Origin: Fundidesulfovibrio soli
GTDB taxonomy: Bacteria; Desulfobacterota; Desulfovibrionia; Desulfovibrionales; Desulfovibrionaceae
Direction: 5' to 3'
NCBI RefSeq assembly: GCF_022808695.1
Contig: NZ_JAKZKW010000028.1
Coordinates: 1 to 42,814, forward strand
Length of the DNA stretch: 42,814 bases
Shown: piece by piece, positions 8,344-15,005 of the stretch
Numbering within the stretch: position 1 is the first letter of the stretch
Layout: each line of letters starts with the position of its first letter
Position numbers and translations under genes: made by a program
The notes under the pieces: model-generated
Seen by the model: only the letters and a program-made list of their open reading frames with translations
Told to the model about the DNA's origin: nothing
The model's database searches: none

Positions 8344-8493
8344 AGGGGCGCTGCCCCTGCACCCCGCCGGGGGGAGTGCCTCCCCCCGGACCCCGGCAAT
8401 ATATTACACAGTGACTACCGACAGGCGCGAAGCCGTCGAGGGGGTCCGGGGGAAATCATTTCCCCCGGCGGGGTCCAGGGGCGGAGCCCCTGG
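8344..8493. repeat. Pair of GC-rich palindromic units in opposite orientation (REP-like)
   Basis: Two copies of the same composite unit face away from each other. Unit B (8441-8493, plus) has GGGGTCC, then the hairpin CCGGGGGAAA-TCA-TTTCCCCCGG (8446-8468), then CGGGGTCC, then CCAGGGGC-GGA-GCCCCTGG (8475-8493). Unit A (8344-8395) is the same design on the minus strand, with a 10-bp hairpin (8367-8389) and AGGGGC-GCT-GCCCCT (8344-8358). Related units lie at 13645-13694 and, more distantly, at 21601-21645 and 28660-28720. Stems differ in sequence but keep pairing, while the joining CGGGGT is constant. They lie between two minus-strand genes. This resembles REP-type intergenic palindromes. Confidence 0.7.
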
Positions 8494-8520
8494 CTCCACC
8501 CCTCTTGTCCATATCTTCTC

Positions 8521-9369
8521 TTACTGGCCGGTCTTGCCGTTCAGGTCCGCCGGGGCCTGCTGTCCGGGAACACCCAGGTCCCTGAACTCGGCGGGCTTGC
8601 GCATGGACTGGGGCGTCTTGGCCACCTCGTCCACCTGCGCGCCGCGCCCGGTGACGGAGATGATGTTCTCGTAGTTGATCTCGGTGACGTTGCCCATGAG
8701 GTCGCGGATCTTGCGGGCGTCCATCTCCAGCTTGACGAAGGCGATGCCCTTCTCGTCCCAGCCCCATCCGCGCTGCGGGTCATCCACGCGCGGGTTGGGG
8801 ATGTAGGCCCCGTAGACCGCGGCGGCCACTTTCGAGCGGTTGGAGTCCTTGGAGAGGATGAAGTTCTCGGTCACGGTGCGGGAGGAGAGCTTCTCGCCCA
8901 GCAGGGCCGCGCCCATGAGGTCGTAGGCGTTGACCATGGCGGCGCGCAGGGCCAAGAGCGGCGGGCGCGAGGCCTCGGTGGTGGTGCCGAAGCCGAAGCC
9001 TTCCACGCGCACGTCCTTGAAGGCCAGGCGCTCGCCGAGCACGTTCTGGATCTCGCCGTTGAGGTCGATGTAGCCGATGGCCAGGGCGATGTCCTTCTGG
9101 CGGTCGTAGACCACCTGGTCCACCTGGATGTCCTTGATGACGGCCTGGGCCTTGGCGTCGGCCTGGTACTTGGGCTGCTCGGTGAGGCCGAACTGGGTCT
9201 GGCTCTGGACCTTGTAGCCGATGATGGTCTCCACGATCATGCGCTTCATGTCCTGGACGGCCATGCGTTCGCTCATCAGCTGCTTGCTGCCCTGGGCCCA
9301 GGCCTGCCCGCCCGTCAGCAGGGCGAGGACGAGGGCTACGGCGAGGGCTGCGGACGCTGTGCGGGTCAT
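8521..9369 (-). CDS. Exported FlgT-N/LPP20-like protein, last gene of the FecR/CsgG-like cluster
   Basis: A 282-residue periplasmic or outer-membrane-associated protein with a Sec signal peptide (residues 1-26, cleavage after AWA). Residues about 30-110 show the pattern seen in secreted proteins of the LPP20/FlgT N-terminal type: a helix (AVQDMKRMIVETIIG), then VQSQTQF, then a strand with IKDIQVDQVVYD and AIGYIDLNGEI. The 462-residue protein of the same cluster shows a similar pattern. The middle part (AVYGAYIPNPRVDDPQRGWGWDE) is not recognised, and the tail is Pro/Gln-rich. It lies 86 bp downstream of the preceding gene of the run and is probably co-transcribed. The fold assignment is inference from pattern, not a search. 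Confidence 0.75.
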   Translation of the reverse strand: MTRTASAALAVALVLALLTGGQAWAQGSKQLMSERMAVQDMKRMIVETIIGYKVQSQTQFGLTEQPKYQADAKAQAVIKDIQVDQVVYDRQKDIALAIGYIDLNGEIQNVLGERLAFKDVRVEGFGFGTTTEASRPPLLALRAAMVNAYDLMGAALLGEKLSSRTVTENFILSKDSNRSKVAAAVYGAYIPNPRVDDPQRGWGWDEKGIAFVKLEMDARKIRDLMGNVTEINYENIISVTGRGAQVDEVAKTPQSMRKPAEFRDLGVPGQQAPADLNGKTGQ

Positions 9370-9455
9370 GGGCGTTCTCCTTGACGGGCTTCCGGTATCC
9401 GCGCCGCCGCAGGGGAAGGCCTGCGGCGGCGCGGGGAAAGGCTGACGAGATATCG

Positions 9456-9971
9456 TCAGTTCGTGTATTTCCTGGTGCTCTTGGTCCTGGGTTTGGCCTT
9501 CTTGGCCTTTGGCGCGCCGTTCTGCGGCACGCCGTCCACCACGGTGACGCTCTCGCGCACCTTGACTTCGGGCTGCTTTCCGGGGGCTCCGTTGTCCTGG
9601 GGCAGAGGCGCGGCTCCGCCCTTGAGCCCGGGGGAGGCCACGGCCCCGGTGGAGGGGTCGCGCGGGGCGAACACCGGATCCAGGGCCTTGCCCTGCAAGT
9701 TGCCCGAGGGGCGCTCCTGCACGGTCACGGAGTCGATGCGGACGCTGGTGGCCTCCGGGTTGACGGGGTTGCGCTTCACCGTTGCCTCGAAGGTCACGGT
9801 GCCGTTCTGGGGCACCTGTCCCTGGCGCTTGAGCTCCTGGAACACCTCGTCCTTGGCCTTCTGCTTCTGGCGCACCAGTTCGTCCATGAGCTCCTTGTTG
9901 CCCTGGGCGGACGCCGGTGCGGCCGCCAGCAGCGCCAGAAGGAGGGCGGCGGGGAGGGCTGCGCGTCTCAT
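9456..9971 (-). CDS. Exported basic protein of unknown function
   Basis: A 171-residue protein with a strong signal peptide (AALLLALLAAAPASAQ, cleavage near residue 22). After it comes a charged helix (NKELMDELVRQKQKAKDEVFQELKRQ, about 24-49, possibly coiled coil), a short beta-rich part (NGTVTFEATVKRNPVNPE) and a Pro/Gly-rich linker ending in a very basic tail (KAKKAKPRTKSTRKYTN). The tail could bind lipopolysaccharide, peptidoglycan or another acidic surface, but that is only a guess. One base separates it from the stop of the upstream TPR lipoprotein gene, so the two form a tight operon. No family recognised. Confidence 0.75.
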   Translation of the reverse strand: MRRAALPAALLLALLAAAPASAQGNKELMDELVRQKQKAKDEVFQELKRQGQVPQNGTVTFEATVKRNPVNPEATSVRIDSVTVQERPSGNLQGKALDPVFAPRDPSTGAVASPGLKGGAAPLPQDNGAPGKQPEVKVRESVTVVDGVPQNGAPKAKKAKPRTKSTRKYTN

Positions 9972-9972
9972 G

Positions 9973-10665
9973 CTAGAACTGCCCCGGGGTCAGGGGAGCG
10001 GCCCCGCCGGTGAGGCTCGATGCAGGGGCGGCCGGGGCGGGCGCCGCCTTGGCGGCTTTCTTCGCCCGAGGCTCCGGTGCGCGGGTCGCCGGGGCCTTGG
10101 GCTTGCCCTTGGGGGCGCGGCCGCAGGTCTTCTTCACGTTGGCCAGCTCGGCGCGCAGCGATGCGTTGGAGCTGTCCACCGCGAGACCCCGCTGCAGGGC
10201 CTCGGCGGCATCGGGGCAGCGGGCCTGGGCGGCGTAGACGCGCCCCAGGGCCAGATACACGTCCGGGTTGATGGAGCCCAGCCCGCGCGCGGCCTCCAGC
10301 TGACGCTGGGCCTCGGCGACGTTGCCGTCCCTGTAGAGCAGGATGCCCAGGGACTCACGCGCGTAGAGGTGCCCGGGGTTGAGGTTGAGCACCTCCACGA
10401 AGCTCTTCCTGGCGTTGGCCGTCAGGTTCATCCTCCAGCAGGAGAGGCCCAGGTAGTACAAGGCTTCCTGCATGCTGGGGCTCTTGGACGCGGCCATCTC
10501 GAAGTTCTGCGCCGCCTGGGCGTAGTTCTCCATCTTGTAGGCGCGCAGCCCGGAGTCGAAATACTCCTGGGCCGAGGGCTCCGGCGGGGCCGGAGGCGGC
10601 TTCCTGGCGCAGCCGAGCGTGAGCGCGGCCAGGAGCGTGAACGTCAGGAGGAGTGCTGTGCGCAT
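9973..10665 (-). CDS. TPR-repeat lipoprotein
   Basis: A 230-residue lipoprotein. The signal peptide ends in the lipobox LTLGC (Cys near residue 19). The body holds four or so tetratricopeptide repeats between about residues 33 and 165: AQEYFDSGLRAYKMENYAQAAQNFEMA, then EALYYLGLSCWRMNLTANARKSF, then ARESLGILLYRDGNVAEAQRQL, then DVYLALGRVYAAQARCPDAAEAL. The tail is Ala/Pro/Lys-rich and disordered. TPR lipoproteins commonly scaffold outer-membrane assemblies (BamD and PilF types), and the location between a CsgG-like lipoprotein gene (9 bp upstream) and a secreted protein gene fits a scaffold role in the same complex. That role is inferred from context. Confidence 0.88.
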   Translation of the reverse strand: MRTALLLTFTLLAALTLGCARKPPPAPPEPSAQEYFDSGLRAYKMENYAQAAQNFEMAASKSPSMQEALYYLGLSCWRMNLTANARKSFVEVLNLNPGHLYARESLGILLYRDGNVAEAQRQLEAARGLGSINPDVYLALGRVYAAQARCPDAAEALQRGLAVDSSNASLRAELANVKKTCGRAPKGKPKAPATRAPEPRAKKAAKAAPAPAAPASSLTGGAAPLTPGQF

Positions 10666-10674
10666 GGGGGCTCC

Positions 10675-11454
10675 CTACTTCAGCTTGTCGATGTCGGCCA
10701 CGCACTGCTGGATCAGGCGCTGCACCAGCGTGTCCAGGGTGACCATCTTGGTGGACTGGGAGGAGACGCCCAGCGCGCCGCCGCCCTTGGTGCCCATCTC
10801 CATCTTGTCCTCGAAATATCCGGTGGCCTTCTGCTCGCCGGTGTTGGCGTCGATGACCTTGTAGCGCATGCCCACGATCCAGATGCCCACGGCCTCGTTG
10901 GCGTGCACGGAGCCCACGGCCGCGCCCGAGCCCACGCCCGCGGCCCAGCTGTTGGTGGTGGAGCCCACGATGGAGCCGGTGATGGCGCCCAGGTAGGAGC
11001 CGTCGAACTTGCGGGACTCCTCGGCCACGGGCTCGGCGCGCAGAACGTCGAAGCGGACCAGCCAGTTGGTGGCCTGGAACTTGCCCTTCTTGAACTTCTT
11101 GAGGGTCTGGGCGTCGCCCATGTTGGCCGCCACCTCGATCTCCTGGATCATGGAGCCCAGGTCCTGGCGCTCGAGCACCTGGAAGTTGTCCTTGCCCAGC
11201 TCGATCTCGGCGAAGTCGGCGATGTTGTTGGGGCCGTACTTCTGGGCGAAGGTGGCGTTCATGCTCTTCACCGCGCCGGGGATGACCACCAGCTGCGGGC
11301 CGGGCTTGCCCTGGTTGGCGTAGGTCACGGGCTGGTACATGGCCTGGTCGGCGGTCTTGTTGGCCGACTGGGACGCGGACTGACAACCCGGCAGCGCGAA
11401 CAGGGCGGCCAGAACGAGCAGGGCGGCGAGAGCGAGAATGGCGCGGTTGGTCAT
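10675..11454 (-). CDS. CsgG-like outer-membrane lipoprotein
   Basis: A 259-residue lipoprotein (signal peptide with lipobox LPGC, Cys near 24). The body follows the CsgG/HfaB plan: VLERQDLGSMIQEIEVAAN (the strand-helix after the first beta strands), NWLVRFDVLRAEPVAEES, a Gly/Ser-rich segment (YLGAITGSIVGSTTNSWAAGVGSG) where CsgG places its membrane-crossing hairpins, then IWIVGMRYKVIDANTGEQKATGYFEDKMEM. In curli systems CsgG forms a nonameric secretion channel. No curli subunit (CsgA/B) or CsgE/F is seen here, so the cargo, if any, differs. It sits 42 bp after the 462-residue protein gene and 9 bp before the TPR lipoprotein gene. Confidence 0.82.
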   Translation of the reverse strand: MTNRAILALAALLVLAALFALPGCQSASQSANKTADQAMYQPVTYANQGKPGPQLVVIPGAVKSMNATFAQKYGPNNIADFAEIELGKDNFQVLERQDLGSMIQEIEVAANMGDAQTLKKFKKGKFQATNWLVRFDVLRAEPVAEESRKFDGSYLGAITGSIVGSTTNSWAAGVGSGAAVGSVHANEAVGIWIVGMRYKVIDANTGEQKATGYFEDKMEMGTKGGGALGVSSQSTKMVTLDTLVQRLIQQCVADIDKLK

Positions 11455-11496
11455 GGTCGTTTTCCTCCGTCAGGCGTCGCACATCTGCCTGGGTGT

Positions 11497-12885
11497 CTAG
11501 AAGTTCTTCATCACGTCCAGCCCGCTGGCGGGCTTGGCATCCTGCGAATCCATGGCCTTGACCACCTCGGGCGCGGCCTGGGCCAGCTTGGTCCTGGTCT
11601 CTTCGGTCTGCACGACTTCGCGCAGGCGCTGCGGCGCGGCCTGGTTGAGCCCGGCCGGGGGCGCGGTGCGCAGGCGCTCGTCGATGTTCACCCCCCGGGC
11701 ATTCTTGTAGGCCACGGTGACGGCCCCGCCGGAGGCGCTCTCCAGGGTGAAGGCTTCCTCGCCCATCTTCTTGTTCAGCGGGGCCAGGATGGCCGACTGC
11801 ATGAACTGGTTGAAGTTGCCCCCCGCGCCAGCGAACTCGATCTCGAAGAGCGAGGCCCCGGAGCGGTCGAAGTCGCGCAGCTCCACGCCCAGCACCGGCC
11901 GCAGGCCGATGAACTCCTTGCGCAGCAGTTGGGCCGTGTCGTAGCTGGGCAGGCCCAGCACCTTGACCTGGTAGGTCTTGGCCGGGGCCTGGAGGTGCTC
12001 CTCGAAGAACTCCTTGGAGAACTCCCCGCCGATCAACTGGCCGATCTCCTTGATGGCCTGGTCCTCGTCGGGCCAGCTCTGCTTCTGGGGCACCTTGTTG
12101 TTGAAGTATATTTCCTCGCCGGTGTGGTTGTCCACGCACTTCACGCTCCAGGAGGTGAGCACGTACTTGGTGAGCGTGAGCCCGGAGGCCGCCAGCTTGG
12201 CCGAGACCGTCTTGAACTTGGCCTCGCCGCTGATGGTGAAGTCGGACTGCCCAGCCTGCCCGGTGGACCACACCCGGTAGCCGAAGCCCTTGATGCGCTC
12301 CTTGAGGATGTTCTCCGCCACTTCGGAGCGTTCGGGCTTGATGTCCACGCCGCGCTCGGCGTCGCGGATGTTTATGGCCACGGCGATGCGCGGGTTGCCC
12401 GCGTCCTTGATGAGGCTCACGCGCTCCTGGCGGCCCATCTCGGAGAGGGTGTCCTTGAGCTCGCCGGTGTAGACCTCGGCGGTCATCATCAGGTGGGCGA
12501 AGCCGTCCTCCCCGACCCAGGGCTGCGACTCCTTGACCACGCGCTTGATGATGCCCTTGGAGCGCGAGAGCACCTTGTCGTGCACCAGGGTGTAGTTCTG
12601 CATCAGGGTGGAGGTCTCCATGTAGGAGCCCACGGCCTTCTCGATCACCTGGCGGCGGGCGTCGGCGCGCAGGTCGTCCAGGAGCAGGCCCTTGTCGCGC
12701 TTGTAGGTGTCGGCGTTGGGGTCGGCCAGGCCCTCGGCCGTGACGGTGACGGTCTTGCCGCCCTCGGGGGCCGGGGCGGCGGCTGGGGCCGGAGCCGGGG
12801 CGGGCGCCTTGGGCGTCTGGGCCAGCGCGGGCAGCGCGCCAAGCAGGAGCATAAGCAGCAGCGAAACAAGTGTGCGAGCGTTCAT
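11497..12885 (-). CDS. Large exported protein, FlgT-N-like N-domain plus unknown C-domains
   Basis: A 462-residue exported protein. The signal peptide (about 1-23, ALPALAQ cleavage) is followed by an Ala/Pro linker (24-42). Residues about 44-140 resemble the FlgT N-terminal/LPP20 domain: DLRADARRQVIEKAVGSYMETST, SRSKGIIKRVV, then a DGFAHLMMTAEVYTGEL strand. The middle part (IRDAERGVDIKPERSEVAENILKERIKGFGYRVW...DFTISGEAKF) is reminiscent of CsgG-like or FlgT-M folds. The start is ATG 12885; an open frame extends further upstream, but only this start gives the signal peptide. It lies 38 bp after the preceding gene. Fold relations are by pattern only; a flagellar role is doubtful since no flagellar gene is adjacent. 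Confidence 0.78.
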   Translation of the reverse strand: MNARTLVSLLLMLLLGALPALAQTPKAPAPAPAPAAAPAPEGGKTVTVTAEGLADPNADTYKRDKGLLLDDLRADARRQVIEKAVGSYMETSTLMQNYTLVHDKVLSRSKGIIKRVVKESQPWVGEDGFAHLMMTAEVYTGELKDTLSEMGRQERVSLIKDAGNPRIAVAINIRDAERGVDIKPERSEVAENILKERIKGFGYRVWSTGQAGQSDFTISGEAKFKTVSAKLAASGLTLTKYVLTSWSVKCVDNHTGEEIYFNNKVPQKQSWPDEDQAIKEIGQLIGGEFSKEFFEEHLQAPAKTYQVKVLGLPSYDTAQLLRKEFIGLRPVLGVELRDFDRSGASLFEIEFAGAGGNFNQFMQSAILAPLNKKMGEEAFTLESASGGAVTVAYKNARGVNIDERLRTAPPAGLNQAAPQRLREVVQTEETRTKLAQAAPEVVKAMDSQDAKPASGLDVMKNF

Positions 12886-12923
12886 GCGCGTTCTCTTTTC
12901 AAGTGGTGTTGCTGTGCGGGGGC

Positions 12924-13568
12924 TCATTTCTTGCCCCTGGCGCAGAAGTCGGAATAGAGCTTGGCCACCAGGGTGTCGGCCTGGTCGTCCAGCACGGAGA
13001 GGGCCGCGCCGGTGACGTCGGTTCCCGCCCAGGACTGGCCCGAGGCCCGCACCTGCGAGACGGTGCGCCCGGAGCCGTCGGAGAGGGTCAGCACGATGTC
13101 CACGCTGACCTCGTTGGCCTTGACCATCTTGTTGGCACCGCTGCGCGCGGAGATGATCCCCTTGAGGATGAAGGCCGCGCCCAGGCGCTTGGAGGCGGCC
13201 AGGGCGGCGTCGGGGTCGTTGTTCAGGATGGCCTCGGCCTCGGCGCGGGCGATGCGCGCGGTGATGGCCTGCTGCGGGATGGTGGAGAGCCCGATGCCGC
13301 GCAGCCTGGAGTTGAGGGCCTCGAAGAGCACGCCCTGGTTGGAGGCGTTCACGTTCATCAGGCCCTGCTGCTTCTCCGCGATGAGCAGGGCGATGGTCTG
13401 GCCCTTGATGCTCTTGCGGCACGGCTCGGAGAGCAGGGCCGAAATTTCGGCCTGTTTGGCCTGCCGCTGGGCGGCGTCCTTCCCGGCCTCCTCGGAGAAG
13501 CTGAAGGCCAGGGCCTGACCGGGCAGGGCCACCAGCAGGGCGAGTACGGCGAGCCAGATGTTCATCAT
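12924..13568 (-). CDS. Exported protein with weak CsgG/FlgT-M-like character
   Basis: A 214-residue exported protein; the signal peptide (about 1-22) ends LALA or ALAF. The mature start (FSFSEEAGKDAAQRQAKQAEISALL) is a charged helix; then KGQTIALLIAEKQQGLMN, NQGVLFEALNSRLRGIGL, and AALAASKRLGAAFILKGIISARSG follow, with KANEVSVDIVLTLSDGSGRTVSQV. That order (strand, helix, helix ending in a gene-level 'can be computed as a strand' segment, then paired strands) recalls CsgG- and LpoB-type folds, but identity is too weak to name. Two candidate ATGs stand side by side at 13568 and 13565. It follows the FecR-domain gene after a 174-bp gap that contains a palindromic unit. Confidence 0.75.
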   Translation of the reverse strand: MMNIWLAVLALLVALPGQALAFSFSEEAGKDAAQRQAKQAEISALLSEPCRKSIKGQTIALLIAEKQQGLMNVNASNQGVLFEALNSRLRGIGLSTIPQQAITARIARAEAEAILNNDPDAALAASKRLGAAFILKGIISARSGANKMVKANEVSVDIVLTLSDGSGRTVSQVRASGQSWAGTDVTGAALSVLDDQADTLVAKLYSDFCARGKK

Positions 13569-13644
13569 TGTTTCCTCATGTCTTCACGGTGAGGCGCATT
13601 CCCGTTCCAGGCCCGTATCAACCCCTGTTCCCGCGAAGCCGTTG

Positions 13645-13694
13645 CGGGGTCCAGGGGGATGATCCCCCTGGCGGGGTGCGGGGCCGCGCCCCGC
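13645..13694 (+). repeat. GC-rich palindromic unit (REP-like), copy C
   Basis: GCGGGGTCC is followed by the hairpin CCAGGGGGAT-G-ATCCCCCTGG (13651-13671), CGGGGT, and a second hairpin GCGGGGC-CGC-GCCCCGC (13678-13694). The layout is the same as in the units at 8344-8493, with different but still paired stems. It lies in the 174-bp gap between the FecR-domain gene and the next gene of the minus-strand run, so it may reduce read-through or protect the upstream mRNA from decay. Confidence 0.65.
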
Positions 13695-13742
13695 TCCGGC
13701 AACAGCTCTTCCTTCCCTATTACCCTTACTTCGCCGCCCTTC

Positions 13743-14477
13743 TCAACCCCCGCCGCCGGGCAGGCCGCGCCTGGGCGGGGCCGGGTCGAAGTTCTTGCGC
13801 TTGATGGTGAAGGTGCCGAAGCTCTCCTTCTCGCCCTCGGTGAGCGGGCGCACGGAGCCGGGCAGCTTGGGGCGCACCCAGGCCACGTCGCCTGGTTTCT
13901 TGAGCACCATGAGCCCTTCCTCGGTCTGCACGGTGACCTCCTTGCCGGAGGAGGTCTCGCGCAGGGCGTGCAGCTCGGCCAGCACCTCTGTGGAGGGCTT
14001 GCCCAGCACCAGGGTCTGCTTGGTCTGTATCCAGTGGTCCGTGGTGGTGCCGCGGATGCCGATGACCGAGAGCGGGCTCGCGATCTTCAGGTTTTCCGGA
14101 TTCTGGGCCACCACCTTGCCGGTGACGAAGCGGAACACGCCCTTGCTCATCTCGATGTTCTGGCGCGACTTGGACTTGTCCGCCTCGTCGTAGGCGAACT
14201 CCTTGAGCGCCACCTTGGACTCGGGCCCGATCTCGAGCGCCGAGCCGTCGGAGAACAGCAGGCGGGCCTTGTCCTTGGCGGAGGGGGTGCTCACCACGTC
14301 CTGGGCGAACACGGGCGCGCCCTTGGCCAGCTTGCGCGGCGGCTCCTGCCCGGAGGCGGCCTCGGCCTGCCCGGTGAGGTCGTCCACCACCCCGGCGGGG
14401 GTGGGGGTGTTGGCGAAGGCCACCGCGGCGATCCAGGCGGCCATCAGCAGAATCACGACATATCGTAAACGGCTCAT
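13743..14477 (-). CDS. FecR-domain exported protein
   Basis: A 244-residue protein whose N-terminus (about 1-22) is a signal peptide or single membrane anchor. The FecR-type core is clear: VDDLTGQAEAASG, then LAKGAPVFAQDVVSTPSAKDKARLLFSDGSALEIGPESKVALKEF (about 50-95), then MSKGVFRFVTGKV and LKIASPLSVIGIRGTT (about 117-155), the region that in these proteins forms a beta roll and often binds ligands or surface polymers. Here the FecR domain stands without an ECF sigma factor or TonB receptor, so classical iron signalling is unlikely. Its ATG overlaps the TGA of the MerR-type gene (ATGA), so the two are co-translated. The tail is Pro/Gly-rich. Confidence 0.85.
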   Translation of the reverse strand: MSRLRYVVILLMAAWIAAVAFANTPTPAGVVDDLTGQAEAASGQEPPRKLAKGAPVFAQDVVSTPSAKDKARLLFSDGSALEIGPESKVALKEFAYDEADKSKSRQNIEMSKGVFRFVTGKVVAQNPENLKIASPLSVIGIRGTTTDHWIQTKQTLVLGKPSTEVLAELHALRETSSGKEVTVQTEEGLMVLKKPGDVAWVRPKLPGSVRPLTEGEKESFGTFTIKRKNFDPAPPRRGLPGGGG

Positions 14478-14902
14478 ACTTCGTCCTCTGGGGCCAGCAG
14501 CGCCCTGATCTCCCGGAGCTCGCGCTCCACAAGGGTGCGCAGCTCGTTCTTGCGCTGGCGCTCGGCCAGCTTGCGCCTGGCACCTTCAAGAGTCATGCCC
14601 TCGGTGTGCATCAGGCGCTGGATGGTCTTGAGCAGGCGCAGGTGCTCCTCGGTGTAGAGCCGCTGGCCCTTGGGCGTGCGCACCGGCTGGAGCATGGGGA
14701 ACTCCGTCTCCCAGAAGCGCAGCACGAAGGTCTTGAGCCCGAGCAGATCGGCGATCTGGCCTATCTTGTAGGTCTTTGCCGCGCGTTTGGGCTTCGCCGC
14801 GCGCCCCCCCTGAGGGGGCGCGGCCTGGGTGCCGCCGTCGGCGGGTGCGCTTTGCTTTTGGTCGGAAGGGAGCATGGAGGCCTGCGGTCGATTGTTTTGC
14901 AT
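14474..14902 (-). CDS. MerR-family transcriptional regulator
   Basis: A 142-residue regulator (or 133 residues if ATG 14875 is used). The winged helix-turn-helix is at about residues 45-115: YKIGQIADLLGLKTFVLRFWETEF, then PVRTPKGQRLYTEEHLRLLKTIQRLMHTEGMTLEGARRKLAE, the standard MerR N-domain. The N-terminal 40 residues are Pro/Ala/Gln-rich and look disordered. No effector-binding Cys set is seen at the C-terminus, only a short helix (ELRTLVERELREIRALL), so it is not a metal sensor of the classic type. Neither candidate start has a strong ribosome-binding site. It is the first gene of the minus-strand run, overlaps the FecR-domain gene by four bases, and is the natural candidate to control it. 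Confidence 0.88.
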   Translation of the reverse strand: MQNNRPQASMLPSDQKQSAPADGGTQAAPPQGGRAAKPKRAAKTYKIGQIADLLGLKTFVLRFWETEFPMLQPVRTPKGQRLYTEEHLRLLKTIQRLMHTEGMTLEGARRKLAERQRKNELRTLVERELREIRALLAPEDEV

Positions 14903-15005
14903 GATGTAGCAACATGGGGGGGTGAATGCAATCGCGGCCTGCCGCGCCGCAACTTCTCGGGAACCCACGGCTTGCCTGCGCAGCCCGCTCAGGATATGGC
15001 TGCCC

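Noticed and set aside
9463-12957. Long plus-strand open frame (over 1,100 codons) antisense to the envelope operon
   Set aside because: It has the composition expected of a frame shadowing high-GC genes, with no domain, and the minus strand carries several proteins with clear signal peptides and lipoboxes.
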